Counted from the first letter of the stretch, positions 8,838 to 17,017 are shown. The stretch: 64,000 nucleotides of DNA from an uncultured Aquimarina sp. (GCA_947500545.1 CANMSO010000007.1:62001-126000), one strand, 5' to 3'. The notes: generated by a model from the sequence alone, not told the origin. A program made the numbers and translations.

Positions 8838-8841
8838 TAAC

Positions 8842-9669
8842 GTGGAAACCCTAAAAAGTATATTTAGATTTTATATCAATGGTAGTATCCATGTTGCCCT
8901 AGCGATTTGCGCGTTGGTGAATATTACATTCATGAAATTTGAAATAACAGGGGGGAGTACGTTTCTTTTTTTCATTTTCTTAAGCTCTATTACGGCCTAT
9001 AATTTTGTGAAATATTCGAAAACGTCTAAATTATATCATAGACGATTAACCAGGTCGATGAAAGGGATTCGTTTATTGACTGTACTTTCTTGTACCCTTT
9101 TTGTGTATGTTGCTTTTCAGGTGTCTATAAAGACACTATTATACATGGTCCCCTTTATAGCACTTACTATATTGTATGCTGTACCAATTTTTCCGAATAA
9201 CAAAAACCTTAGAAGTATTGCCGGAGTAAAGATTTTTATTATAGGAGTAGTTTGGGCGGGGATAACTGTGTTTGTGCCATTAATCTACGCAGAAGGAATT
9301 TTGAATTTTGATTTTTTAATTGAACTAACACAGCGGTTTTTGTTTATTGTTGTTATCATGCTACCCTTTGAGATAAGAGATCTTGAATATGATGCCGCTA
9401 CGTTGGAAACGGTGCCACAAAAAATTGGAGTGACAAGAACAAAAGTTTTTGGAAGCGTTTTATTGGTAATATTTTTATTATTGACAGCAATAAAAGATAA
9501 TATCACATCAATAGAGATTTTGAGCACAATTCTGGTTACTACAATTAGCCTTTTATTTTTATGGGGTACAGAGCGAAAACAATCAGAATATTATTGCTCT
9601 TTTTGGGTAGAAAGTGTTCCTTTAATGTGGTTAATAATATTTATTTTTTTGCAGAACCTATTTAGTTAA
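8842..9669 (+). CDS. UbiA-like integral membrane protein
   Basis: 275 residues with about eight hydrophobic helices, resembling UbiA prenyltransferases. The second Asp-rich motif is recognisable (RDLEYDAATLETVPQKIG). The first, normally NDxxDxxxD, is reduced to AYNFVKYSK, so prenyl-diphosphate binding as in canonical members is doubtful. The GTG start at 8842 is chosen because the first membrane helix begins only a few residues later and no ATG lies upstream. It diverges from gcvP. Its last 12 bp overlap the end of a small zinc-finger gene on the other strand. Function unknown; a diverged UbiA homologue is the best description. Confidence 0.7.
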   Translation: METLKSIFRFYINGSIHVALAICALVNITFMKFEITGGSTFLFFIFLSSITAYNFVKYSKTSKLYHRRLTRSMKGIRLLTVLSCTLFVYVAFQVSIKTLLYMVPFIALTILYAVPIFPNNKNLRSIAGVKIFIIGVVWAGITVFVPLIYAEGILNFDFLIELTQRFLFIVVIMLPFEIRDLEYDAATLETVPQKIGVTRTKVFGSVLLVIFLLLTAIKDNITSIEILSTILVTTISLLFLWGTERKQSEYYCSFWVESVPLMWLIIFIFLQNLFS

Positions 9670-9912
9670 TTCTTCTTGTAATCGTTGTTTCATTACTTGT
9701 TTCTCAGAAGAACTAAAGCTCTGAATATTAGATTTTTTTAGAGTCTTTGTGAGCTTTGTATTTCTTTTGGAATAGGCACGCGTAACTTTACAGTATATTA
9801 GTCGAATATTTAGTTTTATTATTTCCACAACTGAAGCTTCTCCATACTGGTTTTTATCACAGATATGTTTTGCTTGTTCGCAGGATACAAATAACTTATT
9901 AGTAGTTTTCAT
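9658..9912 (-). CDS. small zf-HC2-like protein with degraded zinc motif (paralogue of 9965-10228)
   Basis: 84 residues, soluble, rich in lysine. It aligns along its length with the neighbouring 87-residue protein: both share SC-x4-H-x-CDKNQY near residue 10, a KLNI-x-LIYCK block and a lysine-rich C-terminal helix. The neighbour has the zinc anti-sigma signature H-x3-C-x2-C. Here the His is Arg37 and the second Cys is Thr44, so only Cys41 remains. It may be a partner or antagonist that no longer binds zinc at this site, or binds it through Cys11, His16 and Cys18. It is the third gene after an ECF sigma factor and overlaps the opposite UbiA-like gene by 12 bp. Confidence 0.7.
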   Translation of the reverse strand: MKTTNKLFVSCEQAKHICDKNQYGEASVVEIIKLNIRLIYCKVTRAYSKRNTKLTKTLKKSNIQSFSSSEKQVMKQRLQEELTK

Positions 9913-9964
9913 TACAAATTTTGGTAATTTCTTTTTATTGGGGTAATTCTTTTAATTATTCTTA

Positions 9965-10228
9965 TTACTCGTTCATTTTTTGTTTTAATCGCTCTTTCAT
10001 TGCATCCTTTTCGTATTGATTAATATTGATAACTTTAGGGTCTTTAATCAATTTGGTCAACTTGTTGTTCTTTGCAGAATATTTTCTACACGCTTTACAA
10101 TATATAAGATGTATGTTAAGCTTTACTTTTTCCCAAAAAGTAGCTTCTTTATACTGATTCTTATCACAAAAGTGATTAGCTTCAGAACAACTTACAAATA
10201 TTCCATTTTTATTTTCTTCCTTACTCAT
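9965..10228 (-). CDS. putative zinc-binding anti-sigma factor (zf-HC2/ZAS-like)
   Basis: 87 residues. The motif His40-x3-Cys44-x2-Cys47 (HLIYCKAC), preceded by Cys14, His19 and Cys21, matches the zinc-binding anti-sigma pattern. There is no membrane segment, so it would bind the sigma factor in the cytoplasm. The start ATG at 10226-10228 lies 7 bp after the sigma factor stop; the frame is open further upstream, but that part overlaps the sigma gene and looks non-coding. Tight coupling to an ECF sigma gene supports an anti-sigma role by context. Redox or metal sensing through the Cys cluster is possible. Homologues in flavobacteria are usually left as hypothetical. Confidence 0.7.
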   Translation of the reverse strand: MSKEENKNGIFVSCSEANHFCDKNQYKEATFWEKVKLNIHLIYCKACRKYSAKNNKLTKLIKDPKVININQYEKDAMKERLKQKMNE

Positions 10229-10235
10229 TTCTTTC

Positions 10236-10790
10236 TTAAAACCAATTTTTTTCCAGGCACTCGGCCATTGCTGTACGTGCCCTGTGTATGATAACCCATA
10301 GATTAGACGCAGTAATATCAAATTCATTACAGATGGCCTCTGTATCAAAACCTTGTATTGTTTTCATTTTAAAAATGGTGGCTTGCTTTTCGGGTAATTT
10401 GTCCATGCAATTATGTATTGCTAGACCAAGCTCTTCATTTTCAATATCACCTTCTGCATTTTTATCAAAAGGATCCGCTACTCGTTCTTCTAACCAATCT
10501 CCTTCGGTTTCAGAATCGGTTGAATAATTTATTCTAACTTCAGCTTTACCTTTATTACTATTGATTTTACGATAGTGATCAATGATTTTTCTTTTCAAGA
10601 TAGAGATCAACCAAGTTCGTTCACTTGCTTCACCTTTAAAATTTTTCATTGATTTCAGACCAGCAAAGAATGTTTCTTGCACAAGATCCTGAGCAATTTC
10701 TTTATCATCAACTCTTACAATAGTGTAGTTAAAAAGGTAATCACTGTATTTATCCACCCATGTATTGGGGTCTATGGTGTTTGTTGACAT
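10236..10790 (-). CDS. ECF RNA polymerase sigma factor
   Basis: 184 residues. Region 2 contains AQDLVQETFFAGLKSMKNF and the DNA-melting part ERTWLISILKRKIIDHYRK. Region 4 is LPEKQATIFKMKTIQGFDTEAICNEF followed by the recognition helix ITASNLWVIIHRARTAM. The linker is long and acidic. The start at Met of MSTNTID (10788-10790) is preferred over an upstream in-frame ATG, which would add 22 mostly hydrophobic residues unlike the family. It is followed after 7 bp by a putative zinc anti-sigma gene and then its paralogue, a common arrangement for sigma factors held inactive until a signal. Target promoters are not evident here. Confidence 0.9.
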   Translation of the reverse strand: MSTNTIDPNTWVDKYSDYLFNYTIVRVDDKEIAQDLVQETFFAGLKSMKNFKGEASERTWLISILKRKIIDHYRKINSNKGKAEVRINYSTDSETEGDWLEERVADPFDKNAEGDIENEELGLAIHNCMDKLPEKQATIFKMKTIQGFDTEAICNEFDITASNLWVIIHRARTAMAECLEKNWF

Positions 10791-10909
10791 TGTTGTATCT
10801 ATTGTTGCGTTCACCAAAAATAGGATAAAAAGTTGAAACTGAATATGCTTTAACAATGTTATAATAAGTAGTGCTAATTATAGATTCCTTACAAAAGATT
10901 TTTTATTTG

Positions 10910-11374
10910 CTATACTTCACGATTTTTAGTTTCTAAATGTAATCTGATTGCTCGATTTCTTGAAGTAAGAAAATGTGTAAGGTGCCTTTTTAGGATTGTA
11001 ATATTGAATAAGGCACCAAAGATCGAGTAGGGGGTTTCATATTCAAGAATATCAATCATTTCTGTGCCAGAAATTGTTTTGTGAAAAAAATGTTGATGTT
11101 TAAATGATTTAAAATAACCGGTTACCATTTCATCAGTAAAATTGTTTGGATACTCAAAACGTGTAATTTTACTCTGATGGGTAAGGTAAACTCCAAAATG
11201 TTTTCCTCGCCAGGTTACGGTTTCATCAAATCCTATTAATCCGGAAGTAGTTCCTGAAATAGCTTTTTCGTTAGTCTTTTTGGCAGAATACATGTGGAAA
11301 TCAATATCTCTAGATAAGTCAAATACTTCTTTTGCCGGAGCATTTATTTTGGTTTTGATGTAGATAGTAGTCAT
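10910..11374 (-). CDS. SRPBCC family protein (polyketide cyclase/START-like)
   Basis: 154 residues. The N-terminus TTIYIKTKINAPAKEVFDLSRDIDFHMYS is the typical first strand and helices of the SRPBCC fold, a deep cavity that binds hydrophobic ligands. It is the last gene of a four-gene operon and follows a TIGR01777 epimerase by 6 bp. Such SRPBCC proteins often neighbour TIGR01777 genes in Bacteroidota, so the two may act on one substrate. The ligand is unknown. Transcription is predicted to be controlled by the GbsR/MarR-type operator at the head of the operon. Confidence 0.8.
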   Translation of the reverse strand: MTTIYIKTKINAPAKEVFDLSRDIDFHMYSAKKTNEKAISGTTSGLIGFDETVTWRGKHFGVYLTHQSKITRFEYPNNFTDEMVTGYFKSFKHQHFFHKTISGTEMIDILEYETPYSIFGALFNITILKRHLTHFLTSRNRAIRLHLETKNREV

Positions 11375-11380
11375 AAAAAA

Positions 11381-12292
11381 TTAATTAGTAAGTTCGTATA
11401 AGGCATTTTTTAAATTTGGGTATTTAAAAACAAAACCATGATCTTGAAGTTTTTTAGGAACCACATTTCGGCTTTTAAGTATTAATTCAGTTTCGGTTCT
11501 AATGATACGAGCTCCAAATGCTAACATGGGTTTTGATAATGATACTCCAAAAGGAATTTTTATGAGCTTTCTGAGAGTTTTCATAAACATCTGATTTGTT
11601 GTAGGCTTTGGCGATACAATATTAATGACACCTGCGATTTTTTGATTATTAATAATGAATTCTAAACTCCGGGCAAAATCTATTTCATGAATCCAACTTA
11701 GTTTTTGATTTCCAGGGCCTTGTTTTCCTCCAAATCCAATTTTGATTAAGTTTAATATTGGTTGTAAGGCACCCCCATTTTTCCCTAAAACGATAGAAGT
11801 TCTTAATGCTACTTTTCTGGTTTTTGGCGTTTGCTGTTCAAAAAATATTTTTTCCCATGATGTTGCGACATGAACAGAAAAACCAGTTCCTATCTCACCA
11901 CTTATCTCATTCATTTCTCTACCTAAAGAGTGACGGTAGATAGTTGCTGTAGAGGAGTTCAGCCAGGTCTTAGGAGGATTTTGACACTCATTAATTGCTT
12001 TTCCTAAAATTGCGGTAGATGCTACTCTAGAATTTAATATTAAGTCTTTGTTCTTTTTGTTGTACCTGCAATCCACTGATTTGCCTGTCATATTAATAAG
12101 AACATCTGCATTGTCTAGTTCATTTTTCCAATTTCCAATAGTTTTAGCATCCCAATTAACAAACTTAATATTGTTTTCTATTCTACTTTTTCCGCGAGTT
12201 AGAATGATTATGGTTTCTGACTTAGATTTAAAGTATTCTATAAGCGTTTTTCCTAAGAAACCAGTTCCTGCTGCTATGATTACTTTTTTCAT
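11381..12292 (-). CDS. TIGR01777 family NAD-dependent epimerase/oxidoreductase
   Basis: 303 residues, an extended SDR related to SDR39U1. The N-terminal glycine-rich loop is AAGTGFLG (7-14), and NMTGKSVDCRY is the characteristic conserved stretch of TIGR01777. The C-terminal 50 residues (AFGARIIRTETELILKSRNVVPKKLQDHGF) form the DUF1731 domain that defines the family. The reaction has not been established for this group. It sits between a methyltransferase (9-bp gap) and an SRPBCC protein (6-bp gap), so co-translation is likely. Confidence 0.9.
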   Translation of the reverse strand: MKKVIIAAGTGFLGKTLIEYFKSKSETIIILTRGKSRIENNIKFVNWDAKTIGNWKNELDNADVLINMTGKSVDCRYNKKNKDLILNSRVASTAILGKAINECQNPPKTWLNSSTATIYRHSLGREMNEISGEIGTGFSVHVATSWEKIFFEQQTPKTRKVALRTSIVLGKNGGALQPILNLIKIGFGGKQGPGNQKLSWIHEIDFARSLEFIINNQKIAGVINIVSPKPTTNQMFMKTLRKLIKIPFGVSLSKPMLAFGARIIRTETELILKSRNVVPKKLQDHGFVFKYPNLKNALYELTN

Positions 12293-12301
12293 TTGTTTTA
12301 T

Positions 12302-13183
12302 TTATTTTTCGGCTGTAATTAAATAGTATCCAAAGCTGTTCAAGTGCAACCCAGAAAGTAAAGCGAATAATGATCCTTTTAGGTTTTTCCAGCTTTGCGG
12401 TTTCAAGGATTCTTTTTTAAAAAGCTTTTTTATGATAAACCCTGTAATTGCAAAGGGCACGTGTAAAACCGAAGGTGCAACTCTAAAGGATACATCCTCT
12501 ATTTTTATATTTCTAAATCCAATTTGTTCCAAATCATTTTTGACGTTTTGAATACTTCCTAGACCTTCCAGACTCCATCCTTTGCAAAGTTGTTCGTAGC
12601 AATATGTACTACCCAGACATAACTCTTCTTCGTCCCTTTTTAGAAATGCATCTGCAATTACTAATCTTGAGTTTGGTTTCAATATTCTATATGTTTCTTT
12701 TAATGTTTCTTTATTATGGCCAGAGTGGCAAAAACTTTCGATAGCATAAGCACCATTTACACTATTAGTTTTGAATGAAGTATTATTGTAATTTTCTTCT
12801 AGAATTAATCCATTCATTTTTTTCAATCTTTTGTTTCCTTCTTTGACCTGAAAACGAGAAAGTGTTACCCCAATAATGTTAAGTAAAGGGTATTTTCTTA
12901 GTCCGTATCGCATAGCACCGCCGATACCGCAACCTAGATCAGCAACCAAAGAGTTCTGTTTGGGAACGTTTAATCTATTAAATATCTGTTGATTCATCTC
13001 ATTAAGCATAGAATCTCTCTTAAATAAATTAGTTTTAAAGGGGATGTAGTATCCAAAATGCATGTTGAAATCTTTACTCCAGAATTCATAATCCTCTGTA
13101 GCTTCGTCATAAAACTGGATTATTTTTTCTTTTGTACTCGATTTTTTAAGTCTTAGTTTGTGTAGTATTGTAAATGTACTCAT
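12302..13183 (-). CDS. SAM-dependent methyltransferase (tocopherol/cyclopropane-synthase-like)
   Basis: 293 residues. Motif I, VADLGCGIGGA, is at 80-90. The upstream FYDEATEDYEFW and MHFGYY segments resemble enzymes that methylate lipid-like substrates such as gamma-tocopherol methyltransferases. The C-terminal part is basic and partly hydrophobic, suggesting membrane association. It is the second gene of a four-gene operon with a small membrane protein, a TIGR01777 epimerase and an SRPBCC protein. A lipid or isoprenoid substrate is a reasonable inference but not shown. Confidence 0.85.
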   Translation of the reverse strand: MSTFTILHKLRLKKSSTKEKIIQFYDEATEDYEFWSKDFNMHFGYYIPFKTNLFKRDSMLNEMNQQIFNRLNVPKQNSLVADLGCGIGGAMRYGLRKYPLLNIIGVTLSRFQVKEGNKRLKKMNGLILEENYNNTSFKTNSVNGAYAIESFCHSGHNKETLKETYRILKPNSRLVIADAFLKRDEEELCLGSTYCYEQLCKGWSLEGLGSIQNVKNDLEQIGFRNIKIEDVSFRVAPSVLHVPFAITGFIIKKLFKKESLKPQSWKNLKGSLFALLSGLHLNSFGYYLITAEK

Positions 13184-13195
13184 GACGTTATATTT

Positions 13196-13639
13196 TTAAT
13201 TAAGGTTAAAAAAACCAATACAGTTATAGATAAATAATAATGTATAGACAGAAGCGAAGAGTATGAATAGACAATTCATGAAGTAACTTCCGATTTTAAA
13301 TATTCTTTTTTTAGGAATTTCATACATTGGATAATACGCTATTTGAGTTACTACTTTACCAACCCAGTACGCTGCGATTAACCCAGTAAGTGCAATTGCC
13401 AATTCAGATTTTTCTTTGAGATTGGATGTAAATAAAATTGCAATAAGTCCAAATGAAAAATTTAAACCCTGGATGTATCTTCCATAAGTTTTTGCAATTT
13501 CTTGATTAAGAGGTTTTAGTTGTTTTACATCATTGTACCAGTCAAATACTTTATGTCTAATATATGGGTATATTAATGCTGTAAATATTTGACCTACTCC
13601 GCCGATAATTATTAGCCAATTAGGAATGTTGAATTTCAT
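13196..13639 (-). CDS. small integral membrane protein of unknown function
   Basis: 147 residues with four predicted membrane helices (about 8-26, 55-72, 80-100 and 118-143). Short loops are rich in lysine and tyrosine, including an aromatic TQIAYYPMYEIPKKRIFKIG loop. I do not recognise a named family. It is the first gene of the operon that continues with a methyltransferase 12 bp downstream, and a GbsR/MarR-type operator (13655-13678) lies 15 bp before its ATG. That placement makes it the leading target of the neighbouring regulator. Confidence 0.8.
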   Translation of the reverse strand: MKFNIPNWLIIIGGVGQIFTALIYPYIRHKVFDWYNDVKQLKPLNQEIAKTYGRYIQGLNFSFGLIAILFTSNLKEKSELAIALTGLIAAYWVGKVVTQIAYYPMYEIPKKRIFKIGSYFMNCLFILFASVYTLLFIYNCIGFFNLN

Positions 13640-13654
13640 GTTTCCGTTATTTTA

Positions 13655-13678
13655 AAGTTTCAGAAAAATTTGAAAGTA
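13655..13678. promoter_or_regulatory. GbsR/MarR operator B (four-gene operon)
   Basis: AAGTTTCA-N8-TGAAAGTA. The arms match operator A (14262-14285) at all but two positions and have the same 8-nt spacing. It lies 15 bp upstream of the first operon gene and after the terminator of the regulator gene. Confidence 0.7.
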
Positions 13679-13689
13679 ATATTGAAAAT

Positions 13690-13712
13690 AAAAAGGAGTA
13701 AATGGCTCCTTT
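13690..13712 (-). terminator. terminator of the GbsR/MarR gene
   Basis: Minus-strand stem AAAGGAG / CTCCTTT with a 7-nt loop is followed by TTATTTTC. It sits 21 bp after the regulator stop and separates it from the downstream operon, which has its own operator. Confidence 0.7.
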
Positions 13713-13733
13713 CTAGATTTAATAGTACGTTTA

Positions 13734-14237
13734 TTATTTAATTAGTTTTACCAATGCCTTTGTGATCCAGTTTTGATCCTGACCAACAACTTTGTTCATC
13801 ATAATATCCAGGGTGTCGGCCATTTCATGTAATGCTTTGGTTTGTTTTATTAATTCTTTGGTTTTAGCTGTTCCGTCTTCTTTAATGTTGGAAACGTCAT
13901 TCAGAATTTTTATTGTAGGTTGTAATTCCCGTCTACTTCTTTCTTTGGCAATCTGTCTCGCGAGCTCCTGCACATCTTTTTCAGAGGTGAAGTATTCTTT
14001 TCTCTCCCCCATTTTATTCTCTTTAAAAACGATACCCCAATCCATTAACTGACGTAAATTCATGCTGGTATTTCCTCTTGATATTTGTAATTCTTCCATA
14101 ATATCTTCCATAGAGAGCGGTTCTGGCGATATAATTAGTAGCGCATGTATCTGTGCCATTGCCTTGTTAATACCCCATAATGTACCTAAGGCTCCCCAGG
14201 TGGAAATAAACTTATTTTTTGCTTCATCGTAATTCAT
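13734..14237 (-). CDS. GbsR/MarR family transcriptional regulator
   Basis: 167 residues. The winged helix spans about residues 25-90 (AQIHALLIISPEPLSMEDIMEELQISRGNTSMNLRQLMDWGIV). The C-terminal helices probably dimerise. The GNTSMNLRQL recognition helix is typical of GbsR-like members, which often respond to osmolytes or drugs. The ATG at 14235-14237 is chosen over an in-frame ATG 33 bp upstream because a full promoter (TTG-N18-TATATTTG) lies between them, ending 4 nt before this ATG. Operator A overlaps its -33 box, implying autorepression, and operator B precedes the next operon. The inducer is unknown. Confidence 0.9.
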   Translation of the reverse strand: MNYDEAKNKFISTWGALGTLWGINKAMAQIHALLIISPEPLSMEDIMEELQISRGNTSMNLRQLMDWGIVFKENKMGERKEYFTSEKDVQELARQIAKERSRRELQPTIKILNDVSNIKEDGTAKTKELIKQTKALHEMADTLDIMMNKVVGQDQNWITKALVKLIK

Positions 14238-14241
14238 AGTG

Positions 14242-14270
14242 CAAATATATAAAATTTTCCGAACTTTCAA
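14242..14270 (-). promoter_or_regulatory. promoter of GbsR/MarR gene
   Basis: Minus-strand TTG (14268-14270), 18-nt spacer, TATATTTG (14242-14249), a full match to TTG / TAnnTTTG. The -7 box ends 4 nt before the ATG, so the mRNA should be leaderless. The TTG lies inside operator A. Confidence 0.75.
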
Positions 14271-14285
14271 TAAAAAATGAAAGTT
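14262..14285. promoter_or_regulatory. GbsR/MarR operator A (autoregulation)
   Basis: Perfect inverted repeat AACTTTCA-N8-TGAAAGTT overlapping the -33 element of the regulator promoter. It matches operator B at 13655-13678. It may also influence the divergent M28 peptidase gene that starts 110 bp away. Confidence 0.75.
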
Positions 14286-14395
14286 AAATGTTTTTAGACC
14301 AAAATATGTTAATACAGTTATTATTTTGTGGGCGAGCCATTTTTGTTAAAGTTTGATTTTGTGTAAGTTATACACTCACACAAACTCATATAAAA

Positions 14396-16936
14396 ATGAA
14401 AAAATTAAATCTAATTATTTCAGCGCTTTTGCTATGTTTATTTTTCTCTCATAGCTACGCTCAAGAACAAGCCAAAATGTTTTTTGCTACCATGCAAACC
14501 AGGGATGCTCAAGGACTTAAAATCGATCATCCGGAAGACATTAAAATCATTAGCTCCAAGAATGGGTATAGCGCAGTAATGCTTAGTCCAAATGCTGCCG
14601 AAGAATTACATCACAAAGTATTAGTTCATGGGCCAGGGTTCATTTACGAAACATCTGAAAAAAATGCACTTTCTTCGATTCAGAATATTAATAAAAGACC
14701 GGCCCAGAAACAAAGAGCTGTTTTTTCGATTACTCAAGATGCACTGGTAAGGCAGAGCTTGGACATGGTAAATAACCTTAATATAGCTAATCAAATTCAG
14801 GAATTAGAAGATTATGGTACCCGATACCATACTACTAATAGTGCTAGACGAGCAGTTCTAGACCTAAAAACAAAGTGGGAAGGTTTAGCAGCAGGTCGAA
14901 GTGATGTTTCTGTTAGGATTGTAAACCATAACAGTACTAACATGCCTTCTTTAATTATGACAATAACAGGGACCGATGAGCCTGATGAATTTGTTATTAT
15001 AGGTGGTCACATTGATTCTACTGCCAGTGGAAATAATAGTACAAACGCACCGGGAGCAGATGATAATGCTTCTGGAATTGCTACGATAACTGAAGCCGCG
15101 AGAGTATTATTTGATATGAATTTTAAACCAAAAAGGACTACAGAATTTATGGCATTTGCTGCCGAAGAAGTTGGTCTTCGTGGGTCAAAGGAAATCGCCC
15201 AAGATTATAAAAACCGAAACGTAAATGTAGTAAGTTATATGCAATTAGATATGACCAATTATAAAGGTTCTACTAATGATGTTTATGTATCAACAGATTC
15301 TTATAATGATGATACATTGAATGATTTTCTAATTGAATTAATGAACTATTACAATGCATCAGGAACGCATAAGCTCACTTACGGAACTTCTCAATGTAAT
15401 TATGGATGTTCTGATCACTATAGCTGGGCGCAACAAGGATATGACGTTACTTTTCCGTTTGAGGCCACCTTTAACCAAAGCAATCCTAATATTCATACCA
15501 CTAGGGATACTTTTGATCGCTCTCCAACGCCTAATGCAACTCATGCGGCTAAATTTGCAAAACTGGCACTGGAATATTTAATCGAAATTTCAAATGGGGT
15601 AACTGGTGGTCCTGGACCAATACCAAATGAGTGCAATGGAAATGTGTCTGCTTTTCCATATAACGAAAGTTTTGAAGGAAACATTGGTGCATGGATACAA
15701 TCTACAGGAGATGATATTAACTGGACCGTAGATTCTAATGGAACTCCGTCTAATGGTACAGGCCCAAGTAGTGCTGCAGATGGGGCTTCTTACATTTATG
15801 TAGAAGCATCGGGTAATGGAACAGGGTTTCCAAATAAAAGAGCAATACTTACTTCTCCCTGTTTTGATCTTAGTGGGTTGTCCACGCCTAGTTTAACTTT
15901 TAAATATCACATGCTAGGGGGGGCAATGGGTGATTTATTTGTTGAAGTAAGTACAGATAATGGTTCCTCATGGACTAATGTTTTTAGTAAATCTGGATCC
16001 CAGGGGAGTAATTGGAATACTGCTAGTATTGACCTTTCTTCTTATACAGGAAATCCCGTACAGATTAGATTTAATGCGGTTACTGGCAGTGGAGGCAGTG
16101 GATGGCAAAGTGATATTGCTATTGATGATGTTTCTATTCAAAATGGTACAGGAAATCCAGATCCAGATCCAACATGTGAAACATTAAACTTTAATGATTT
16201 TCAGATAGCAGGGTTCTCTAATCAAGATACTACAGGTGACTATTCTGTGGTAAATGGAGGTTCGGGGTTATCTTTACAGAATAATTCTTGGAAATATATA
16301 TTACTAAATTATACGGTAACGGCATCTACGGTTATAGAATTTGATTTTAGTAGTACTTCTCAAGGAGAAATTCATGGGATTGGTTTCGAAAATGATAATA
16401 ATTTAACGGCAAATAGATATTTTAAGGTTCACGGCACTCAGAATTACGGTGTAACGAATTATGACAATTACTCAAGTGGTACCACAAGATACACTATTCC
16501 TGTTGGAAATTTCTATTCCGGTAGTATGGATCGACTGGTGTTTGTTAATGATAATGATGCAGGAAGTGGCAACACCTCTGTCTTTTCTAATGTAAAAATT
16601 TATGAAGGCTCTTGCGGAAGATCTGAAAAAGGAGTTGAAAATTTTGGATCAATCACTCCAATACTTGGAAACGAAAAAGAAGGTATACTATCTACGATAA
16701 AGATAAACCCTAATCCCACAAAAGATAGTTTTATAATTAATTTAGGGAATAAAAGTGGGAACGAAGTAACCGCTTTTATCTATTCAATCTCTGGAAGAAA
16801 AATATTTATGATTGAATTAAACGATGGAGCGAATAGGATATCTGCTAAAAAATTATCCTTAAGATCAGGGGTATATCTCATCGAAATTGAAACTGACGGA
16901 GAAGAAACGATAACGCAAAAAATAGTAATTCAATAA
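14396..16936 (+). CDS. secreted M28 family aminopeptidase with T9SS sorting domain
   Basis: 846 residues. A signal peptide covers residues 1-22. The M28 zinc peptidase domain (about 130-395) has metal ligands His205, Asp222, Glu258, Asp285 and a final His367, with Glu257 as general base. The Cys334-x3-Cys338 pair before SDHYSW matches the disulfide of Vibrio leucine aminopeptidase. Residues 413-585 form a MAM/jelly-roll-like adhesion domain, followed by a second beta-rich domain (about 595-745). The last 75 residues (NPNPTKDSF ... ITQKIVIQ) are a type A T9SS sorting signal, so the enzyme is exported across the outer membrane and anchored or released. Role: degradation of external peptides. 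Confidence 0.95.
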   Translation: MKKLNLIISALLLCLFFSHSYAQEQAKMFFATMQTRDAQGLKIDHPEDIKIISSKNGYSAVMLSPNAAEELHHKVLVHGPGFIYETSEKNALSSIQNINKRPAQKQRAVFSITQDALVRQSLDMVNNLNIANQIQELEDYGTRYHTTNSARRAVLDLKTKWEGLAAGRSDVSVRIVNHNSTNMPSLIMTITGTDEPDEFVIIGGHIDSTASGNNSTNAPGADDNASGIATITEAARVLFDMNFKPKRTTEFMAFAAEEVGLRGSKEIAQDYKNRNVNVVSYMQLDMTNYKGSTNDVYVSTDSYNDDTLNDFLIELMNYYNASGTHKLTYGTSQCNYGCSDHYSWAQQGYDVTFPFEATFNQSNPNIHTTRDTFDRSPTPNATHAAKFAKLALEYLIEISNGVTGGPGPIPNECNGNVSAFPYNESFEGNIGAWIQSTGDDINWTVDSNGTPSNGTGPSSAADGASYIYVEASGNGTGFPNKRAILTSPCFDLSGLSTPSLTFKYHMLGGAMGDLFVEVSTDNGSSWTNVFSKSGSQGSNWNTASIDLSSYTGNPVQIRFNAVTGSGGSGWQSDIAIDDVSIQNGTGNPDPDPTCETLNFNDFQIAGFSNQDTTGDYSVVNGGSGLSLQNNSWKYILLNYTVTASTVIEFDFSSTSQGEIHGIGFENDNNLTANRYFKVHGTQNYGVTNYDNYSSGTTRYTIPVGNFYSGSMDRLVFVNDNDAGSGNTSVFSNVKIYEGSCGRSEKGVENFGSITPILGNEKEGILSTIKINPNPTKDSFIINLGNKSGNEVTAFIYSISGRKIFMIELNDGANRISAKKLSLRSGVYLIEIETDGEETITQKIVIQ

Positions 16937-16956
16937 GCTTGAATTGTAAAAATTAT

Positions 16957-16989
16957 AAAGGGTGCTTCATGATGATTGAAGCACCCTTT
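16957..16989. terminator. bidirectional terminator
   Basis: Perfect 13-bp stem AAAGGGTGCTTCA / TGAAGCACCCTTT with a 7-nt loop, T-rich on both sides. It serves the M28 gene on the plus strand and the convergent M3 gene on the minus strand. Confidence 0.85.
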
Positions 16990-17017
16990 TGTTTGTTAAA
17001 AACTAAATGATCAGAAA

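Noticed and set aside
8706..8841. Glycine riboswitch before gcvP
   Set aside because: Only 136 bp, shared by two divergent promoters, with no tandem aptamer-like structure.
9965..10348. Longer version (127 residues) of the small zinc-finger gene
   Set aside because: The first 40 residues would lie inside the sigma factor gene in another frame. The ATG at 10226-10228, 7 bp after the sigma stop, gives a protein that aligns end to end with its paralogue.
10791..10856. N-terminal extension of the ECF sigma factor
   Set aside because: The extra 22 residues are mostly hydrophobic and do not match region 2 proteins; the downstream ATG fits.
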